In this document: positions 11,700-23,968 of the stretch, one piece after another
How the letters are laid out: each line of letters starts with the position of its first letter
How positions within the stretch are numbered: the first letter of the stretch is position 1
Source: Cavia porcellus
Lineage: Eukaryota; Chordata; Mammalia; Rodentia; Caviidae
Assembly: GCF_034190915.1 (NCBI RefSeq)
Contig: NW_026947493.1
Span: 40,418,501 to 40,482,500, forward strand
Reading direction: 5' to 3'
DNA: 64,000 bases
The notes under the pieces: model-generated
What the model was told of the DNA's origin: nothing
The model's input: the letters and a program-made list of their open reading frames with translations, nothing else
The model's database searches: none
Program-made: the position numbers and the translations under genes

Positions 11700-13149
11700 A
11701 CTGTACTCCTACTCAGTGACTACAACTCTGAATATCAGTTGCCGCTTGGTAATTCCCAGAGTCACCATTAAATTTAAAATTTTCCCTGAGGTATAGATAT
11801 CCAAAGTCATTTACCAGTAAGTTATCCAAAGTCATTTATCAGTAAGTCATTTATCAGTAGCTTAACAGTAAGTTATGTTCTGAAAAATACATGTTCAGGC
11901 TATATTGTCATTGTGTGAACTTAGGAGTAGGCTTCCACAAACACACACAAACTACATGAGACCAACACTGTATAAACGGCCCATGATTCTAAGTCCAGTT
12001 CCTTATTAGACAAGACTGCTATTCAGATCCTTGAGGGATCTAAATTAATATTTTATCTCTTCTCTGACAGTTAATTAGGTGTATTTTAGTGAGTATTAAA
12101 TGTAGTAAAAATAATAAAAATACTATAAAACTAAATTCATAAAATCTCAATATATATTAAATGTAGTAAAATAATATATTATAAAAATAAATTCATAAAA
12201 TCTCAATATATAATTTTCTCTCTTTCTGAATTTTTCACTCTTATAATATCATAACACCATTGATCCATTTTGCTAGGTGAAGAAATAGAGGCCAGCTTAC
12301 AGTCCTCCTCCTCATTCCTTAGGTCTGTGCCCTGCAGTTATGATAACTATACTTCTAATGTATCTCACCACTATAGCTTGTATTGATATACTTCCTCTAC
12401 ACTGCACTGATCCTCATTTTATTCTGTGCATCCTTTACTTGATATTTCCACATAGGTAGTCTCTCTGTATATTAACAATCTGTTTTGCTTCTTCCAGTGA
12501 GGTAATTAAAGGACCTTATCCTTTAGAGAAAAAGCTACTCATAAATGACCATGACATGCACTCATCCCAAGACTTCTATAAAAACTCAATATGTCTGTCT
12601 TATGATCCTGCCTCCCTTTTCCAAGCAATTCTGTCACATTCTGTAATGCCTACAAGATTTTTGGGTAGGTCATCTCCTTTTTACCATTTCTTCTGAAAAA
12701 CAACTTCTTTAACTTTTCCAAATGAAGTTGAACTTTTCACTGTTCACATTGTTTAAAATTCTTGTTTATCATGAGCCACCTGAGGGAAAAGACTTATTTG
12801 TTATTTGAAGAGCCTCTGCTACCACAGAGATTCTAGAATGTAGCAACAGTTTAACACTTACTTCAGATTATGAATTATTAGACTTTTTTTGAAAGTTCTT
12901 TAACTATTGCATTGAGAAGTTTTATTCTATCAACAGTACTGAAGCATAGAATGGATACCATCAAATGTAAGTTAGAGAAAGTTTGAGCAGGGTAATGGAT
13001 AGACTAAAGGGGGACTATTTGATGTATGGTAGGGAGAAGTATTTAAAGATACAGTTACAAATTTACTAAATTATTGAGTTTAAAAATGGTAATATAATTC
13101 ACAGAATGTTTTATGTCAGAAATGAATTACATTATGAATATACAGTGCA
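11700..13149. other. Unassigned sequence with local tandem repeats
   Basis: Contains a small repeat at about 11,798-11,872 ('tccaaagtcattta.cagtaa' units) and the AT-rich duplication at 12,071-12,212. A weak MIR-like stretch lies near 12,260-12,310. Otherwise nothing recognised. Confidence 0.45.
12071..12212 (+). repeat. Dispersed AT-rich repeat, copies B and C in tandem
   Basis: Two units with a 61-bp period, each starting 'attaaatgtagtaaaa' (12,095 and 12,156) and ending 'aaattcataaaatctcaata'. Copy B is preceded by 'ttaattaggtgta', as in copy A about 1 kb upstream. Confidence 0.75.
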
Positions 13150-13535
13150 AAAGAAAAAAGCTCTTAATTTGCTCCCTATCTATAACATATCCAACACATT
13201 ACTGTAATTCTGACAATAGATATTAAGCAGGAAAATACAATTATCATGCTTAATATTAACCTTTTTCGCAAGAACACGTTCAAATGGGAGAGGAACAAGG
13301 GAGAGAGAAGTGAAGGAGGGAAAAAAGGGGAAAAATCTTAAAAACAGATAGGAAGGAAAAATGGAAACCATGCTTTTGTAACTGGGAAAGGGAGGAAGGG
13401 CTGAAGGAGGGGGAGTGGGAAATAAAGAATTAAGACTATGACACATTAGGTATAGGTACAAATTATTTATGATGAATGTCATCATTATATATGGGAAATA
13501 TATATTAATAAAATAAAAATTTTAAAGGAAAGTAT
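13150..13535 (+). mobile_element. LINE-1 3' end with polypurine tract
   Basis: A long G/A-rich segment (13,270-13,425) is followed by 'aataaagaattaagactatg', 'gatgaatgtcatcattat' and an 'aataaaataaaa' tail. This is the usual layout of a rodent L1 3' UTR. Little or no ORF2 is retained. The minus-strand open frame at 13,180-13,485 is the complement of the purine tract. Confidence 0.7.
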
Positions 13536-13539
13536 TAAG

Positions 13540-14887
13540 TATAATGTGTTTTTTCTTTAGAAAATGGTTGGAAATACAGTAAAAACTGAGCTGAGTCGAT
13601 AGCAAGTTTTCTAACTTACAATATCCAAATTAACTATTTGTACATATTTCAAACCTGAAAGAATTTTTTCCAGCAAATATCAGTAAGCAAACTGGCAGGG
13701 GACCAAGAGATAGAGGGAATGGATGGATGTCATAGAAAGAATTGTTAACGAGTTATTTGATATCTCCTCACAATCCAGGCAATCATCGTGTGCTCCAAAT
13801 ATGTGCTGCTAAATTATCAAAACATATCTAAAAGATATGATTTACCTAATACACATTTAATGTAAAGAAATAAAAGAATTTCATAAAAATTAAACTATAA
13901 AATAGAATTGTTATCACCATTATCATCATTTAGGAGACAATGAGATTGTGGTAAGAAAAAAGGGAACACGCTAAAACTAAAATATAACAAGAAAGCAATG
14001 ATTCTACTACATTACATAAACTCTGAGTAAATATGCCAGGAACAGGGTGAGGGCATTTCAAGAGTCAGCATTGAATCTGTTTTCCTCTATGAAGAGTTCT
14101 TTATGGCAATCAATATGCCCACTCACTTTTGATGATCTTTTGTGTCCTCTGTGTCTCACATAAATGCATCAACATGTTTGATTTTTAATTTAGCCTTGTT
14201 AAAGTAATTTAGTTCAACCTTCAATGAGGAAGCAGTCTTATTTGCAGTGACAGCGGGTGCTATTCAGCTTCTTAGGGCAAATGGACTATCAGTATCGTTG
14301 TCAAGTATTGAGCTGACATCCTAAAGGTACTAGTGGTGATGGAAAATGTGGTCCTTATTTTATGGTGCAGGAAATTTCTGCTTTTTAAACTAATCTCTAT
14401 TTTTTCTTTATTTCTCAGAAGTGGCCATTTTGCTCAGCTTAGGTTTTAAATCAGTCATTTTTTTAATTCTCTGTAGTAAATCATGTCCATCCAGATGAGG
14501 TTATAATCCACTTTTGCCAATTACAGCTGCCTGGTGTCAGTAGCACCTCTCCCTTTACTTTCTAAGTGAGTGAAGCCACTGAAGAGATTACTAACTTTGA
14601 TCTTAAAAAAGCTATACATCCAATCAGGAATCTGTAAATTTTGTCAGCTCTAATATACCCAACAGATTAATGTCTAAACTGTATTGACTAAGTCTTATGT
14701 TTGCTCATTATTTGTGAGTTTCAGTATGATTCACAGTTATCCTCATGCCTGGTTTCTGTTCACACCATCTCGTTTTCAAGAATTCCCTCTTCACTCCTTC
14801 TAATTGTCTCCTTCCACTGTCCTCAGAGTAGGTCTCCAGGATAGGCCCCCATTCTGATTTTATTGGTCTTGGTAATGCTAGTTCCTT
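13540..14887. other. Unassigned sequence
   Basis: No gene or repeat recognised over about 1.3 kb. Confidence 0.5.
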
Positions 14888-14930
<43 letters not shown>

Positions 14931-14931
14931 C
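14888..14931. repeat. (TCTA)n microsatellite
   Basis: About 11 perfect tetranucleotide units. Confidence 0.97.
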
Positions 14932-14934
14932 CTT

Positions 14935-15305
14935 GAATTATTACTAACATCTGGAGCCATTTAAAGGCAAGGATTTTTTAATTGCTTCTCTATTTTGCCC
15001 ATTAGGTATTTGGGATTTATTAATTATATCTGTCCTAAATTCTCAGTAGGTAATAATAACCTACATACAAATCACTTTCCCTATGCCCTAAGAATTAATC
15101 TATATTTTCAAGTAACTCAAAGAACTATGTTTTGTGTATGTCTGTGAACTCACCCTTCTACAAAATTAATTTAAAAATTCAAATATTTTTTGATCTTTAA
15201 ATATTGCTAAACTTTACAAAAGTTGTACATTACTTATTTATTTGTTGTTATCACTCCTAGCTAAAGTATAAGATCTTATTCAGAAAATTTGATTCTTTCA
15301 TATCA
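14935..15305. other. Unassigned AT-rich sequence
   Basis: Nothing recognised. Confidence 0.5.
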
Positions 15306-15309
15306 CTAG

Positions 15310-15425
15310 ATTAAACACCAGCAACTGTAAATATTAATAAGTATCTATTGAATAAATGTCTATGATCTTAATACTGAGCAGAGCATGTGACACTTAGTAA
15401 GCCATCAAAGTTATTGGTTTAATAA
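15310..15425 (+). mobile_element. LINE-2 3' end fragment
   Basis: 'gagcatgtgacacttagtaa' followed by 'gccatcaaag' resembles the L2 3' end pattern 'tgcctggcacatagtaggcgctcaa', next to a 'gaataaatgtct' block. Short and diverged. Confidence 0.4.
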
Positions 15426-15429
15426 AACA

Positions 15430-18400
15430 TAATACGAATTATACAGAACAGAATTATAAGACCAATAATAGAAATCTGTAAAAAAATTTTGAATATTATT
15501 TTGGAGATAATTTACCCTTTAAAGTGTTATTAGTATTTGACGCAACACCATGCTTGTCAAGTAATGCTTCCCAGGTAAGGAAGGTTTAAACGCTATTAGG
15601 ACATTGAATATACAGATTGAGACTCACCTAGAGGGTGTCTTTGCCTATGGTATTTATAAGATCAAATACGTCTGGATGGGGTTCAAAGAAATAAATTTGT
15701 TGAATGAAAGAAAAAAGGAAAACAAATACAATCTTAGGTGACTAATCCAGGATTTCCAAAAACAAGAAAGGGCCACTTGTATAATTTGGGAAGCTGTAAA
15801 AACTTAAAACATAGAACTCCTTGTTCAAAATGGAGTATAAAATTTCCATTAAATCTACTTGCACAGAAAATGTGTACTCTCACTGGTGTTCCCAGTCTTG
15901 ACCTTTGTGTGGTATGTCTCATTTGTTATTTAAGGTCTCAGTTGGATCAGGAATATTTTTTGGGAATATACAAACCGCAGAAAGTGCCCAGGACCCTCAA
16001 CTCCAGCCCAGTGTGCTCAGACCCATCATAGTCAGGTGCCCTTCTGTCAGCTGCCTGCCATCTGATGTACCTTGTCAGAACTGGGGACTCAGTCTCCCTT
16101 CCCCACAAAAGATTGCTCGCCTTGGCCATCACCTAACATTTAGTAGGCAAGTATCCTTCTAAGGAGTTGAGAGCTCCATGGACTTGTTAGACTACTATAT
16201 GCCAGTGAGTGGCAGTTCCCCCCTGAGTTGGCAACCTGGATATTGCTGCCACCTTTTCCTGATGTGAATCATAATTGGCATAAGTAGACCCAATGTAGGA
16301 CACATTCCTGCCTATGTACCTGCAAAAGTCAGGGTGGAAACAAGGAAATGAGAATCTCAACCTTGTGGCTTTTCCAGGCAGAGAGTATCAGGAGAGTATG
16401 AAAAGAGCAGCACAGGTCTGTGCCCTGCACAAGGGATACTAGGAAACAGCTAAGAGTTGAAAGGAATCCCATATGAGAATGTGATTGAATATAAGCCAGG
16501 TACCAAATCTCTGATGTACACTCTACTTTACCTAGAAATGCCTCGTTTATCCTTCTTTATGGCTGAGTAGTTTTCCACTGCAGTAAAGGAAATCATATAC
16601 TTTTTATTTCCATTCTTTGCTTGATAGCACTCAAAAAAAGAAAAACATAATGGAAAATTCTGAAAACAATTAATTTATGACTTACCCATTTTGTATTTTC
16701 CCCAAAGAATTTTTCCCATTTTCAAATGTGACAAATCTATGTTTAACATTTCCTTGAAATCTAAGGTTGCCTACCTAATGATATTTAACTATATTCAATG
16801 TTTATAATATAAGAATTTTTGCTTTTAAGAACCATTTTCAAGTATAAAATACTCTATTTTAATTTTTTCAAATGAAAACTAATTTATAATATTTTTTTTT
16901 CTTCAGTTATAATACTGAAGAGATAGCATACTGGTCCAATTAAAGTAAGATTGGTAGTAGGTGATTTTATATATTTATCTGAAATGAAATTCCATGTCAT
17001 ACAAATATATTAAATTGGTTCAACTTCATTTTGAAATATTTAGAAATATATATTTTGCTTAAAATTTCAAGGTAAAAATTCTAAAGGAAAGTCAGTTTTC
17101 ACAAATAATATTGCTACAGCAAACAGAAACACTGAAATGACACTGCAGGTTTATTTACATAGATGGACACTGATGGAGATCATTCCAAAAATAACAGGCC
17201 CTGATCTCTGGTAGTCTAGGGCCTATATGGGATAGGCAAGCAGGAAGTAAGGAGCAGAATGCTTTTCAGTTGTGGATTGGTTCTTTCAATGTGCATCTCA
17301 GTGACCAGAAAAGTAACATGAACTCTAACTTAAACTAATACCTGTGCAACTATCAAACTGAAGTGTATTTGCGTGGTTGAGGGTGAAGAAGTAGAGACAC
17401 AGGGGAACTTCTGCTGCAATATCTTCTTAGTATAATTTTTAAAAATCCTAAAAATGAAATTTTATTAAAAATATTGCAAAGATGCTTACTGGGGCAAATA
17501 GTAAAAACTCTTTTTTTGTTTGGAAGACCTAATGCATTAACATATTGAAAGTACTATTTACAACCAGGTCAAAACATCCCATATTTTGATGTATTGAATG
17601 ACAAATTAGTTATGATTTTATTTTCTTTAATTATTGTTTTAAATCAGTTCCATAGTTTATTCTGCAGTCTCCATATAATTCAGGAAAAGAAATTATCATC
17701 GATAATGTAGTAATTAGCTATAATATCCTTGATTCAGTGTGGGACTGTTTTTCATTCTTGTTACTATTTGGCTAGAATAATTTTAGAAATAGTGCTAAGT
17801 CCACTGTCAATTCCAAAACCATTAATTAGATTTATTTTTTAGGCATACCAGTAAAAAGACACAAAAGAAATTGGAATTCTCTTCATTTAAGTTATTAATT
17901 ATAACTCCTATAATGTAATAGTTAAGTAATATTGAATGATAGTTTAAACCAGCTATCTGTTGTATTTGAAAAATTTTGTCAAGGTTCCTGAATAAACCTG
18001 CAATGAAAAGAAAAAATCTGTAGCAGAAATTAAGAAATAAACTATAGGAAGGAATAACCTCGGGACTTCCATGCTTTTATCTCTAACATGCCTCAAAACC
18101 AAAGAAAGACTGCTGAGACATTAAAAAAGATTAAAGATGTCAATTCAACTAAGAGATAGAAGCCTATCACCCTATGTCAGGTAGACCAGACTAAATCTGC
18201 TAGTGCATTAAAACACACACACAAAGTTTTGTCTCTGTTGAAATCCCACTGATGATTGTCTAGTGTGTACATCTGAGAGTTAGCAGTTTCTATTGAAGTC
18301 AGTTTAAAATGTGAACAATAGTGTTGTAAGCACATTCATTAAAACTATTTTGATCAAGCTTGTTTTTAACATTCAGTAGTATAATGCAACCACAGGGGGC

Positions 18401-18690
18401 TAGAAGAATTACTTTTTTCAATGAAATTCAGATTTGCCAATATTCATATTTCCTTCAACTGAATCCATTATGAGTTTAGCATCAGATTATGCAGAGTTTC
18501 ATCTGTTTCCTTTTCAGGAGAAAATAATAATACATATTATCCTTTGGAGTATAAGCTATGAGGTATTTCAGAATGAATTTAAAGATGTTTAATGTTGTCA
18601 GAAGAAGGAAAAATTTTTGTCCAACATACTGGTAACCTCTCAGTAAGTAGTTTATTACACTTTATATTGTAAGATATAGGCATTTTATTA
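15430..18690. other. Unassigned sequence, GC-richer at 15.73-16.48 kb
   Basis: Overlapping short open frames on both strands lie at 15,734-16,162 (largest 97 codons at 15,738-16,031, plus strand). The stretch to about 16,480 is less AT-rich than its flanks. No protein family, LTR boundary or splice structure is recognised, so I do not call a gene. The rest is ordinary AT-rich DNA. Confidence 0.45.
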
Positions 18691-18692
18691 CT

Positions 18693-19040
18693 GCCTGTCA
18701 TGGTTTACATCTGTGGCCCCCAGGCCTCATGAGTTTGTATTGTGCATTTGGGATTGGTTCATTGTCTAGTGCTTGGATTGATGATGTCAGTGCTACACCC
18801 ACATAGAGGTGGGAGCCAGGATGTGATGTAATGGCAGGAAGAAGGTGTGTCTTGCTCTTTGCTGGCTCCTCCTTGTTGTTTGCAGCCACCATGAACTGTA
18901 GCCCAGCCAAGCCCGCCTGCCTTGGAGCCAACTGAGTGTGGACTGAAACCTCCAAAAACTGTAAGAAATAAACCTTTCCTTTCCCAACTTGAGCTTCAGG
19001 TATTTTGTCTCAGCAACAAGTAAAAAGTAACTAAGACAAT
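18693..19040 (+). mobile_element. ERVL-MaLR-type solitary LTR
   Basis: Starts near 'tgtcatggtttacatctgtg', with 'gaactgtagcccagccaagc', 'actgaaacctccaaaaactg', the polyadenylation signal region 'taagaaataaacctttcc', and the end 'caacaagtaaaaagtaacta'. The order and the terminal 'aactaagaca' are those of MaLR LTRs (MST/ORR1 group). Short open frames on the minus strand lie inside it. Confidence 0.75.
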
Positions 19041-19187
19041 GCCATACAAGGAAATACACGTACATGTATTTTATGTGCCATATAGTTTATTATACATATA
19101 CATACAAATAAATAAGTACAAATACGTAAGTGAATGCTAATACATCAGTGTATCTATATAACTCTACATAGGCCAGGCTCTATTTAA
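19041..19187. other. Unassigned AT-rich spacer
   Basis: About 150 bp with TA-rich runs between a MaLR LTR and a truncated L1. Confidence 0.5.
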
Positions 19188-20068
19188 TCGGGTAGAAACC
19201 TTAAAGACATAGGGGTAGGTAGAGAATTCATGAACAGGACTCAAACTGCACGGGAAATACTTCCCAGAATCAATAACTAGGACCACTTCTTATTAAAAAG
19301 TTTATGCATGTCAAAAGAAATCTCCAGCATAGTGAAAAGAAAACCCACAAACTGGGAAAAGATTTTAGTGAACTCTCTCTCAGACAAGGGACTCTTGTCT
19401 AAAACACATAAAGAATTAAAAAAAACTCAGACCCCCCAAAATTCAAAGATCCAATCCAAAAATGGGTATCTGAGATGAATATGCACTTCTCAGATGAAGA
19501 AATACAAATGGAAAATAAATACATGAAAAAATGTTCATCATCATTGGTCATTAGAGAAATGCAAATTAAAACCACACTGAGATAGCATCTCACTCCTGAA
19601 AGAATGGCCAGGATCAAGAAAACCAACAACAACAAATGCTGGAGAGGCTGTGGGGAAAAAGGAACTCTCCTACACTGTTGGTGGGAGTGTACACTGGTAC
19701 AACCTTTGTGGAGGTTAGTCTGGAGATTTCTCAAAAAGCTAGGATTGGAAGTCCCATTTATTCCAGCTATTCCACTTCTAGGCATATTTCCAGAAGAACT
19801 GAAAGCATCATACCACAGTGATATATGTGCACCTATGTTTATAGCAGCACAATTTGTAACCGCCAGATCTTGGAAATGATCCAAGTGTCCATCAACTGAG
19901 GAATGGATAAAAAAGTTGTGGTATTTCTATACAATGGAGTATTACTCAGCTATAAAGAAGGATCACATTGAGATACTTATCAATAAATGGGCGCAGCTTG
20001 AGACCATACTCATAAGTGAATTAAATCAATCACGCATGTGTGAATACCGAATAGTTTCCCTAATGTAA
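19188..20068 (+). pseudogene. LINE-1 ORF2 C-terminal remnant
   Basis: This covers roughly the last 290 codons of ORF2p. At 19,604-19,879 the reading '[18 protein letters not shown]' keeps the complete Cys-rich motif C-x3-C-x7-H-x4-C of L1 ORF2p, implicated in RNA binding. The end 'YRIV' is followed by the stop at 20,066-20,068. The endonuclease and reverse transcriptase domains are missing because of 5' truncation, and frameshifts split the rest, so it cannot give an active protein. Assignment is firm by homology with the other L1 copies in this window. Confidence 0.9.
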
Positions 20069-21235
20069 GTAATGATTCAAATATATAAAAGTATGTGGTA
20101 ATCATGATTCCCCATTATGTGGCCTTGAAGCCTTATAAAGTTTTCACTTATTAATTGGAAAGGCTTTATTCTGGGCTTCTTGATATGGAAATATTTGAAG
20201 CTATAGTGTATGAAGTTATATTCAAATATTTCAAGGAAAAAGACAGACACTATGGTAACTACTATTAAGTCGGGTTATTTGGTGGTGAAGCACTAGGTTG
20301 CTGAAACAGTCATGCTTTGACCTGTATTGTTATGTTGTTACGTCCTCTTTTATCTCAATCTCTCCCTTATTCGTTAAAAAAATTACTTAGTTATTTTTTA
20401 TGTTTTTTTAATTAAGGAGAAAAATTTAAAAAGTTAGCAGGATATATTATAGTAACTTTTTTTTGATTTCCTATTAACTTGTTTTGAAGTCCTGTAATAC
20501 TCCCACTATCTTGTTTTGACTGATTAGACTCTGTTCCGTTCTGAATGATAGTATCAAGTTTGAGGGTATAGGCAACTACTTTGAAGGCAATAAGATTCAC
20601 TAAGATGCCCATTCTGGTTTGACTATTATCTCCTTTGGAAGTCTTGTAATATTTACAATGTTTAAGTTTAATTGTCCTTGTTCTTTACTGTTTTGTTCAA
20701 CTTTATAATACCTGATGAGAAAGACAATTCTTTTTAAGGAAGCAAAAGGCATTATGGTAACCATTGTTGATAACCTTGTATTCTGTTTTTACATCATGTA
20801 CTATGTCTATCCTTGGTTTTGACTGACAGCTTTGTTTTGCCATATTTGACTTTATTCTCTCCCCCCCAAAAAAGTAATAAGAACTAAGGAGTAATAAAAC
20901 CCAAAATGTGTAAATTTTGTTGTAAAAAAAAGAGAGGGAAAAAAAGTGCTCTAAAGGATACAACTGCAAGTGTGTTTAGGGGTGTTAAATAGCTGACCAT
21001 ATTAATGTTTTTGGTTGGATCATTGAGCACAAATGTTTGCAGTCTCTCTGTTTGAATGTTCACTTTGTATGCTTTGATACTGTGACTTGAGCAACTATCT
21101 CTAAAATGATAATGTGTAATCTATTAACTGGTGATTTGTTACTGTTTTTTTTTTTTGTAGTTCTGTATTATTTGTACCCTTACACTGCTTTGTTTCATTT
21201 TGTTTTTTCTATTTTCCTTTTAAATAAAATTTAAA
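19188..21235 (+). mobile_element. 5'-truncated LINE-1: ORF2 end plus long 3' UTR
   Basis: It begins abruptly at 'gggtagaaaccttaaagac', matching 27,955 in the longer copy, and follows it to the 3' end near 21,235. The 3' UTR (from 20,069) has about 150-190-bp modules with landmarks at 20,246, 20,437, 20,594 and 20,747. Two modules present at 28.95-29.2 kb are missing here. Sudden 5' truncation is typical of L1 insertion. No clear target duplication was found. Confidence 0.9.
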
Positions 21236-21239
21236 AACA

Positions 21240-22314
21240 AGATCTTCTTAGCTTTTCTTGTAAAATATTAAATATTTTTACTTTAGCATATTTTATTGGT
21301 GGTAGGAAAGGTGACATGGGTTGAAATAAAAATGAAATAATCCAAATCATAAATGATTTGATAACATTTAAACATTTTTAAGAAAAACTTTTAAAAGTAA
21401 AAATATTGAAAATATTTTCAAAGAACACTTTGAAAATGATTGTCTCCACCATAAATAAGTCATAAGTACTTACAGAAACAGACATTTTTAGACTGGTTGT
21501 GCATATATGCAAATGCATATCAGCAAAAATAAATTTAAAGATGAATATTCTAAGCACACAAAAGTTATCAAAAAATAACAACGTAAAGATCCAATGCTAC
21601 CAAAGCTGCTCTGCTACTGCTCTTCATCCTGCTACCTATGATCCAAATCATGGCTGCATCTGTACTGCCACTTGGATATTTCGCATGCTAGGTCTTGATT
21701 CCTGGTCATGCCACAAACACTGTGCCATCTTCCAGAATCAGGTGTCTACTATGCCCTGTTAGCCTTCAATTTGTGTCATTACTGTTTTCTTTCTGCTTGG
21801 ACCCAGTTTAATATTGCGTGTCCCAGACACTTAGATCATAACTTACAGGTTGTGCACATTAAGCTCAACACCAAGAATGACTCCCTTAGTAGAATTCTCC
21901 CTATAGGATAAAAAGAAAACTAGAAGAGTGTATCAATGTTCATCATCAAGAATCCCAATAGCCCAAATTACTAATGACAGTTTTCCACTGCTTCAGGTGC
22001 CAAACTCACCCACAATTTGCTGACGCTCACGTTGGCTGTGAGCCTATGTAAGAAGGACCTGGTTCTTCCCTACTTAGAACCAGCAATGAGACACGTTATG
22101 TTACTAATATCCTTACAGCCACCCACAACTGAAAACCAAGCCCAATTAATCCAGTCCAAAAATAAAAGAAGAGATAAATGAGCACTCGGATGCTCAGATA
22201 TAAATGAATAAATGACAGAAACACAAAATAAGAAAACAGTACGTTACATAGGAACATAGTAATTGTTCTGTAACTAATCTCATAGAAATGTAGATAGATG
22301 AGATATTTGATCAC
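21240..22314. other. Unassigned sequence
   Basis: AT-rich at first. From about 21,590 to 22,080 it is less AT-rich and carries short overlapping open frames at 21,499-21,911 with no family signature. No LTR ends or SINE boxes recognised. Confidence 0.45.
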
Positions 22315-22627
22315 AGTTTGAAATGTTTATTCTAAGGAAGTCCATCGAGATAAAAAAAGAAGCACAGATTGCAAAATAAAATCAGTAAGACAAAATACAA
22401 GCAAAATGAGAAGTTCAATATAAACTGAAATCACAAAAATTAAAATAGAATTTGGGGGAAATTTTTATAATGCAACATAGTGCCTGAAGAACACTTTTAA
22501 TGAAGCAAACAAAAAAAACCCTGTAACTGAAGACAGATTTTAAAAATTATCTAGTAAAGGAAAAAATAAGTAAAAATTAAAAGGTGTAAAGAAATCCAAA
22601 GAACTTGTATGATACCATCAGCAGAAC

Positions 22628-22630
<3 letters not shown>

Positions 22631-22670
<40 letters not shown>
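22631..22670. repeat. (AT)n microsatellite
   Basis: About 20 uninterrupted AT units within the L1M fragment. Confidence 0.95.
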
Positions 22671-22673
<3 letters not shown>

Positions 22674-22846
22674 ACAAAAAGGAGAAGGGTCAAAAAGATT
22701 ATTTGAAGATAGCATAGATAAAAACACCTTAAATCTTGGATATGTAATTTAAGTTTTCAAGCAAATTTGTAAGGGACTTCATTGAAACACATTATAATCA
22801 AATTGTCAAAAGTCAAAGCAAAAGGAACTGTAACAGTGGAATAAGA

Positions 22847-22935
22847 GTTGGCGTCTAGCTTCAGCAGCACAAGAGCCTACCTAGCAAGGACAAGGTCCTC
22901 AGTTTGACTTCTGGTACCAAACTATATAAATAAAT
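22847..22935 (+). mobile_element. ID SINE
   Basis: 'cctagcaaggacaaggtcc' and 'cagtttgacttctggtacca' are the ID mid-region and B-box area. The 5' head is degraded. Direct repeats 'gtggaataaga' (22,836-22,846) and 'gtggaattaga' (22,936-22,946) are the likely target-site duplication, inside L1M ORF1. Confidence 0.85.
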
Positions 22936-23230
22936 GTGGAATTAGAAAAATGCTTTGTTACATACCAATAAATATCTACCAGGCTACCAATGGATATCAC
23001 AGGGGAAGCTTTGCAGTTTAAGAAAGCGGGGTGATATATTCAACGTGCTGGCATAAAGAAAACTTCCCAATCTAGAAAAATTTATTTAACAAAGCTATAC
23101 TTAAAAATTGAAAGAGAGATTAAAACCTTTTTCAGACAAAGAGTAGTTGAATGGATGTATCATTACTACATTTACTTACAAAAATACTAAAAAGAATTTT
23201 TAAAATTAAAATTCAAGAACACTAATCTCT

Positions 23231-23460
23231 AACACAAAACATATGAAAACATAAAACATAGTAAAAGAAGTAAATATAGCACCAAATTAAAAATACTCTA
23301 ATATTGAAAGAGTAGTACTTCAGTTACTTTTTAAGAACAGTACAAAAAGTTACAAAAAAAGAATTAAAAAAATAATTATAGCTATGATATTTGATTAGTG
23401 AGCACACAACACATAAAGATGTAAATTGTGACATAACAACATAAATGGAGTTGCTAAAAA
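23231..23460. other. Unassigned AT-rich spacer, possibly L1M
   Basis: May continue the old L1M beyond its ORF1, but no landmark is clear. It lies directly before the promoter monomers of the full-length L1. Confidence 0.4.
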
Positions 23461-23968
23461 TTGGAGAAGGGAGAACTGTGGAGTTCTAAGCAAGCAGGCG
23501 GGCACCCACTTTCCCTGGAGCCCAGCATGTTTAGAACTCTCACACCTTCCAGGTGCACTGGAACAGCTGGGTAGGCCTGCGGTGCCTCCATCCACCTCCC
23601 CTTGTGCTTGGAGGACTGTGGAGTTCTAAGCAAGCAGGCAAGCACCACCAGTTCTAGAGGCCCTGCATCCTGGGGTAAGTGCCCCATGCACTTTCCACAG
23701 AATCCAGCTTGCTTGGGACCCTCGTGCCTTCTGGGTGCACTGGAATACATAGGCGGGTCTGGGCAGCCTGCATCCCCCTCCCAGTTCGTGGCTGTGCTTG
23801 GAGGGCTGTGGAGTTCTAAGCAAGCAGGCAAGTGTGACCATATCCAGAGGCCCAGCGGCCTGGAGGAACTGGGTGCCACGGCCCCAGGAGCTGAACCCAT
23901 AGAAGAGGATTTCCAACAAACCCTGAGGAAGCCTTAGAATAACACTTGAAACACAGAAATATAGGAAA
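23461..23968 (+). promoter_or_regulatory. LINE-1 5' UTR with tandem promoter monomers
   Basis: The block 'ctgtggagttctaagcaagc' occurs within three unit starts at 23,470, 23,610 and 23,800 (periods 140 and 190 bp; the first unit has an internal deletion). Units share 'gtgcactggaa' and 'gtgcttgga' blocks. The region is GC-rich against an AT-rich background. In mouse, similar tandem monomers act as the L1 promoter; function here is inferred. The last about 40 bp before ORF1 ('gaagccttagaataacactt') are shared with the copy on the opposite strand, but the monomers are not. Confidence 0.8.

Larger units (their letters stand above)
22315..23230 (+). mobile_element. Old LINE-1 (L1M-like) ORF1 fragment, split by an ID SINE
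   Basis: 'cacattataatcaaattgtc' followed by 'aaaagtcaaagcaaaagg' (22,789 on) is a strong L1M ORF1 landmark. After the ID element the order continues with 'gatatcacaggggaagcttt', 'gcggggtgatatattcaac', 'gctggcataaagaaaa' and 'tttcagacaaagagtag', the C-terminal ORF1 region. There is no intact frame. An (AT)n run sits at 22,631-22,670. Confidence 0.8.

Noticed and set aside
15734..16162. Cluster of four overlapping open frames near 15.9 kb
   Set aside because: Frames on both strands and in several phases with no family signature fit a locally GC-richer non-coding stretch.
18698..19065. Two minus-strand open frames of 85-90 codons
   Set aside because: Both are antisense to the solitary MaLR LTR at 18.69-19.04 kb.
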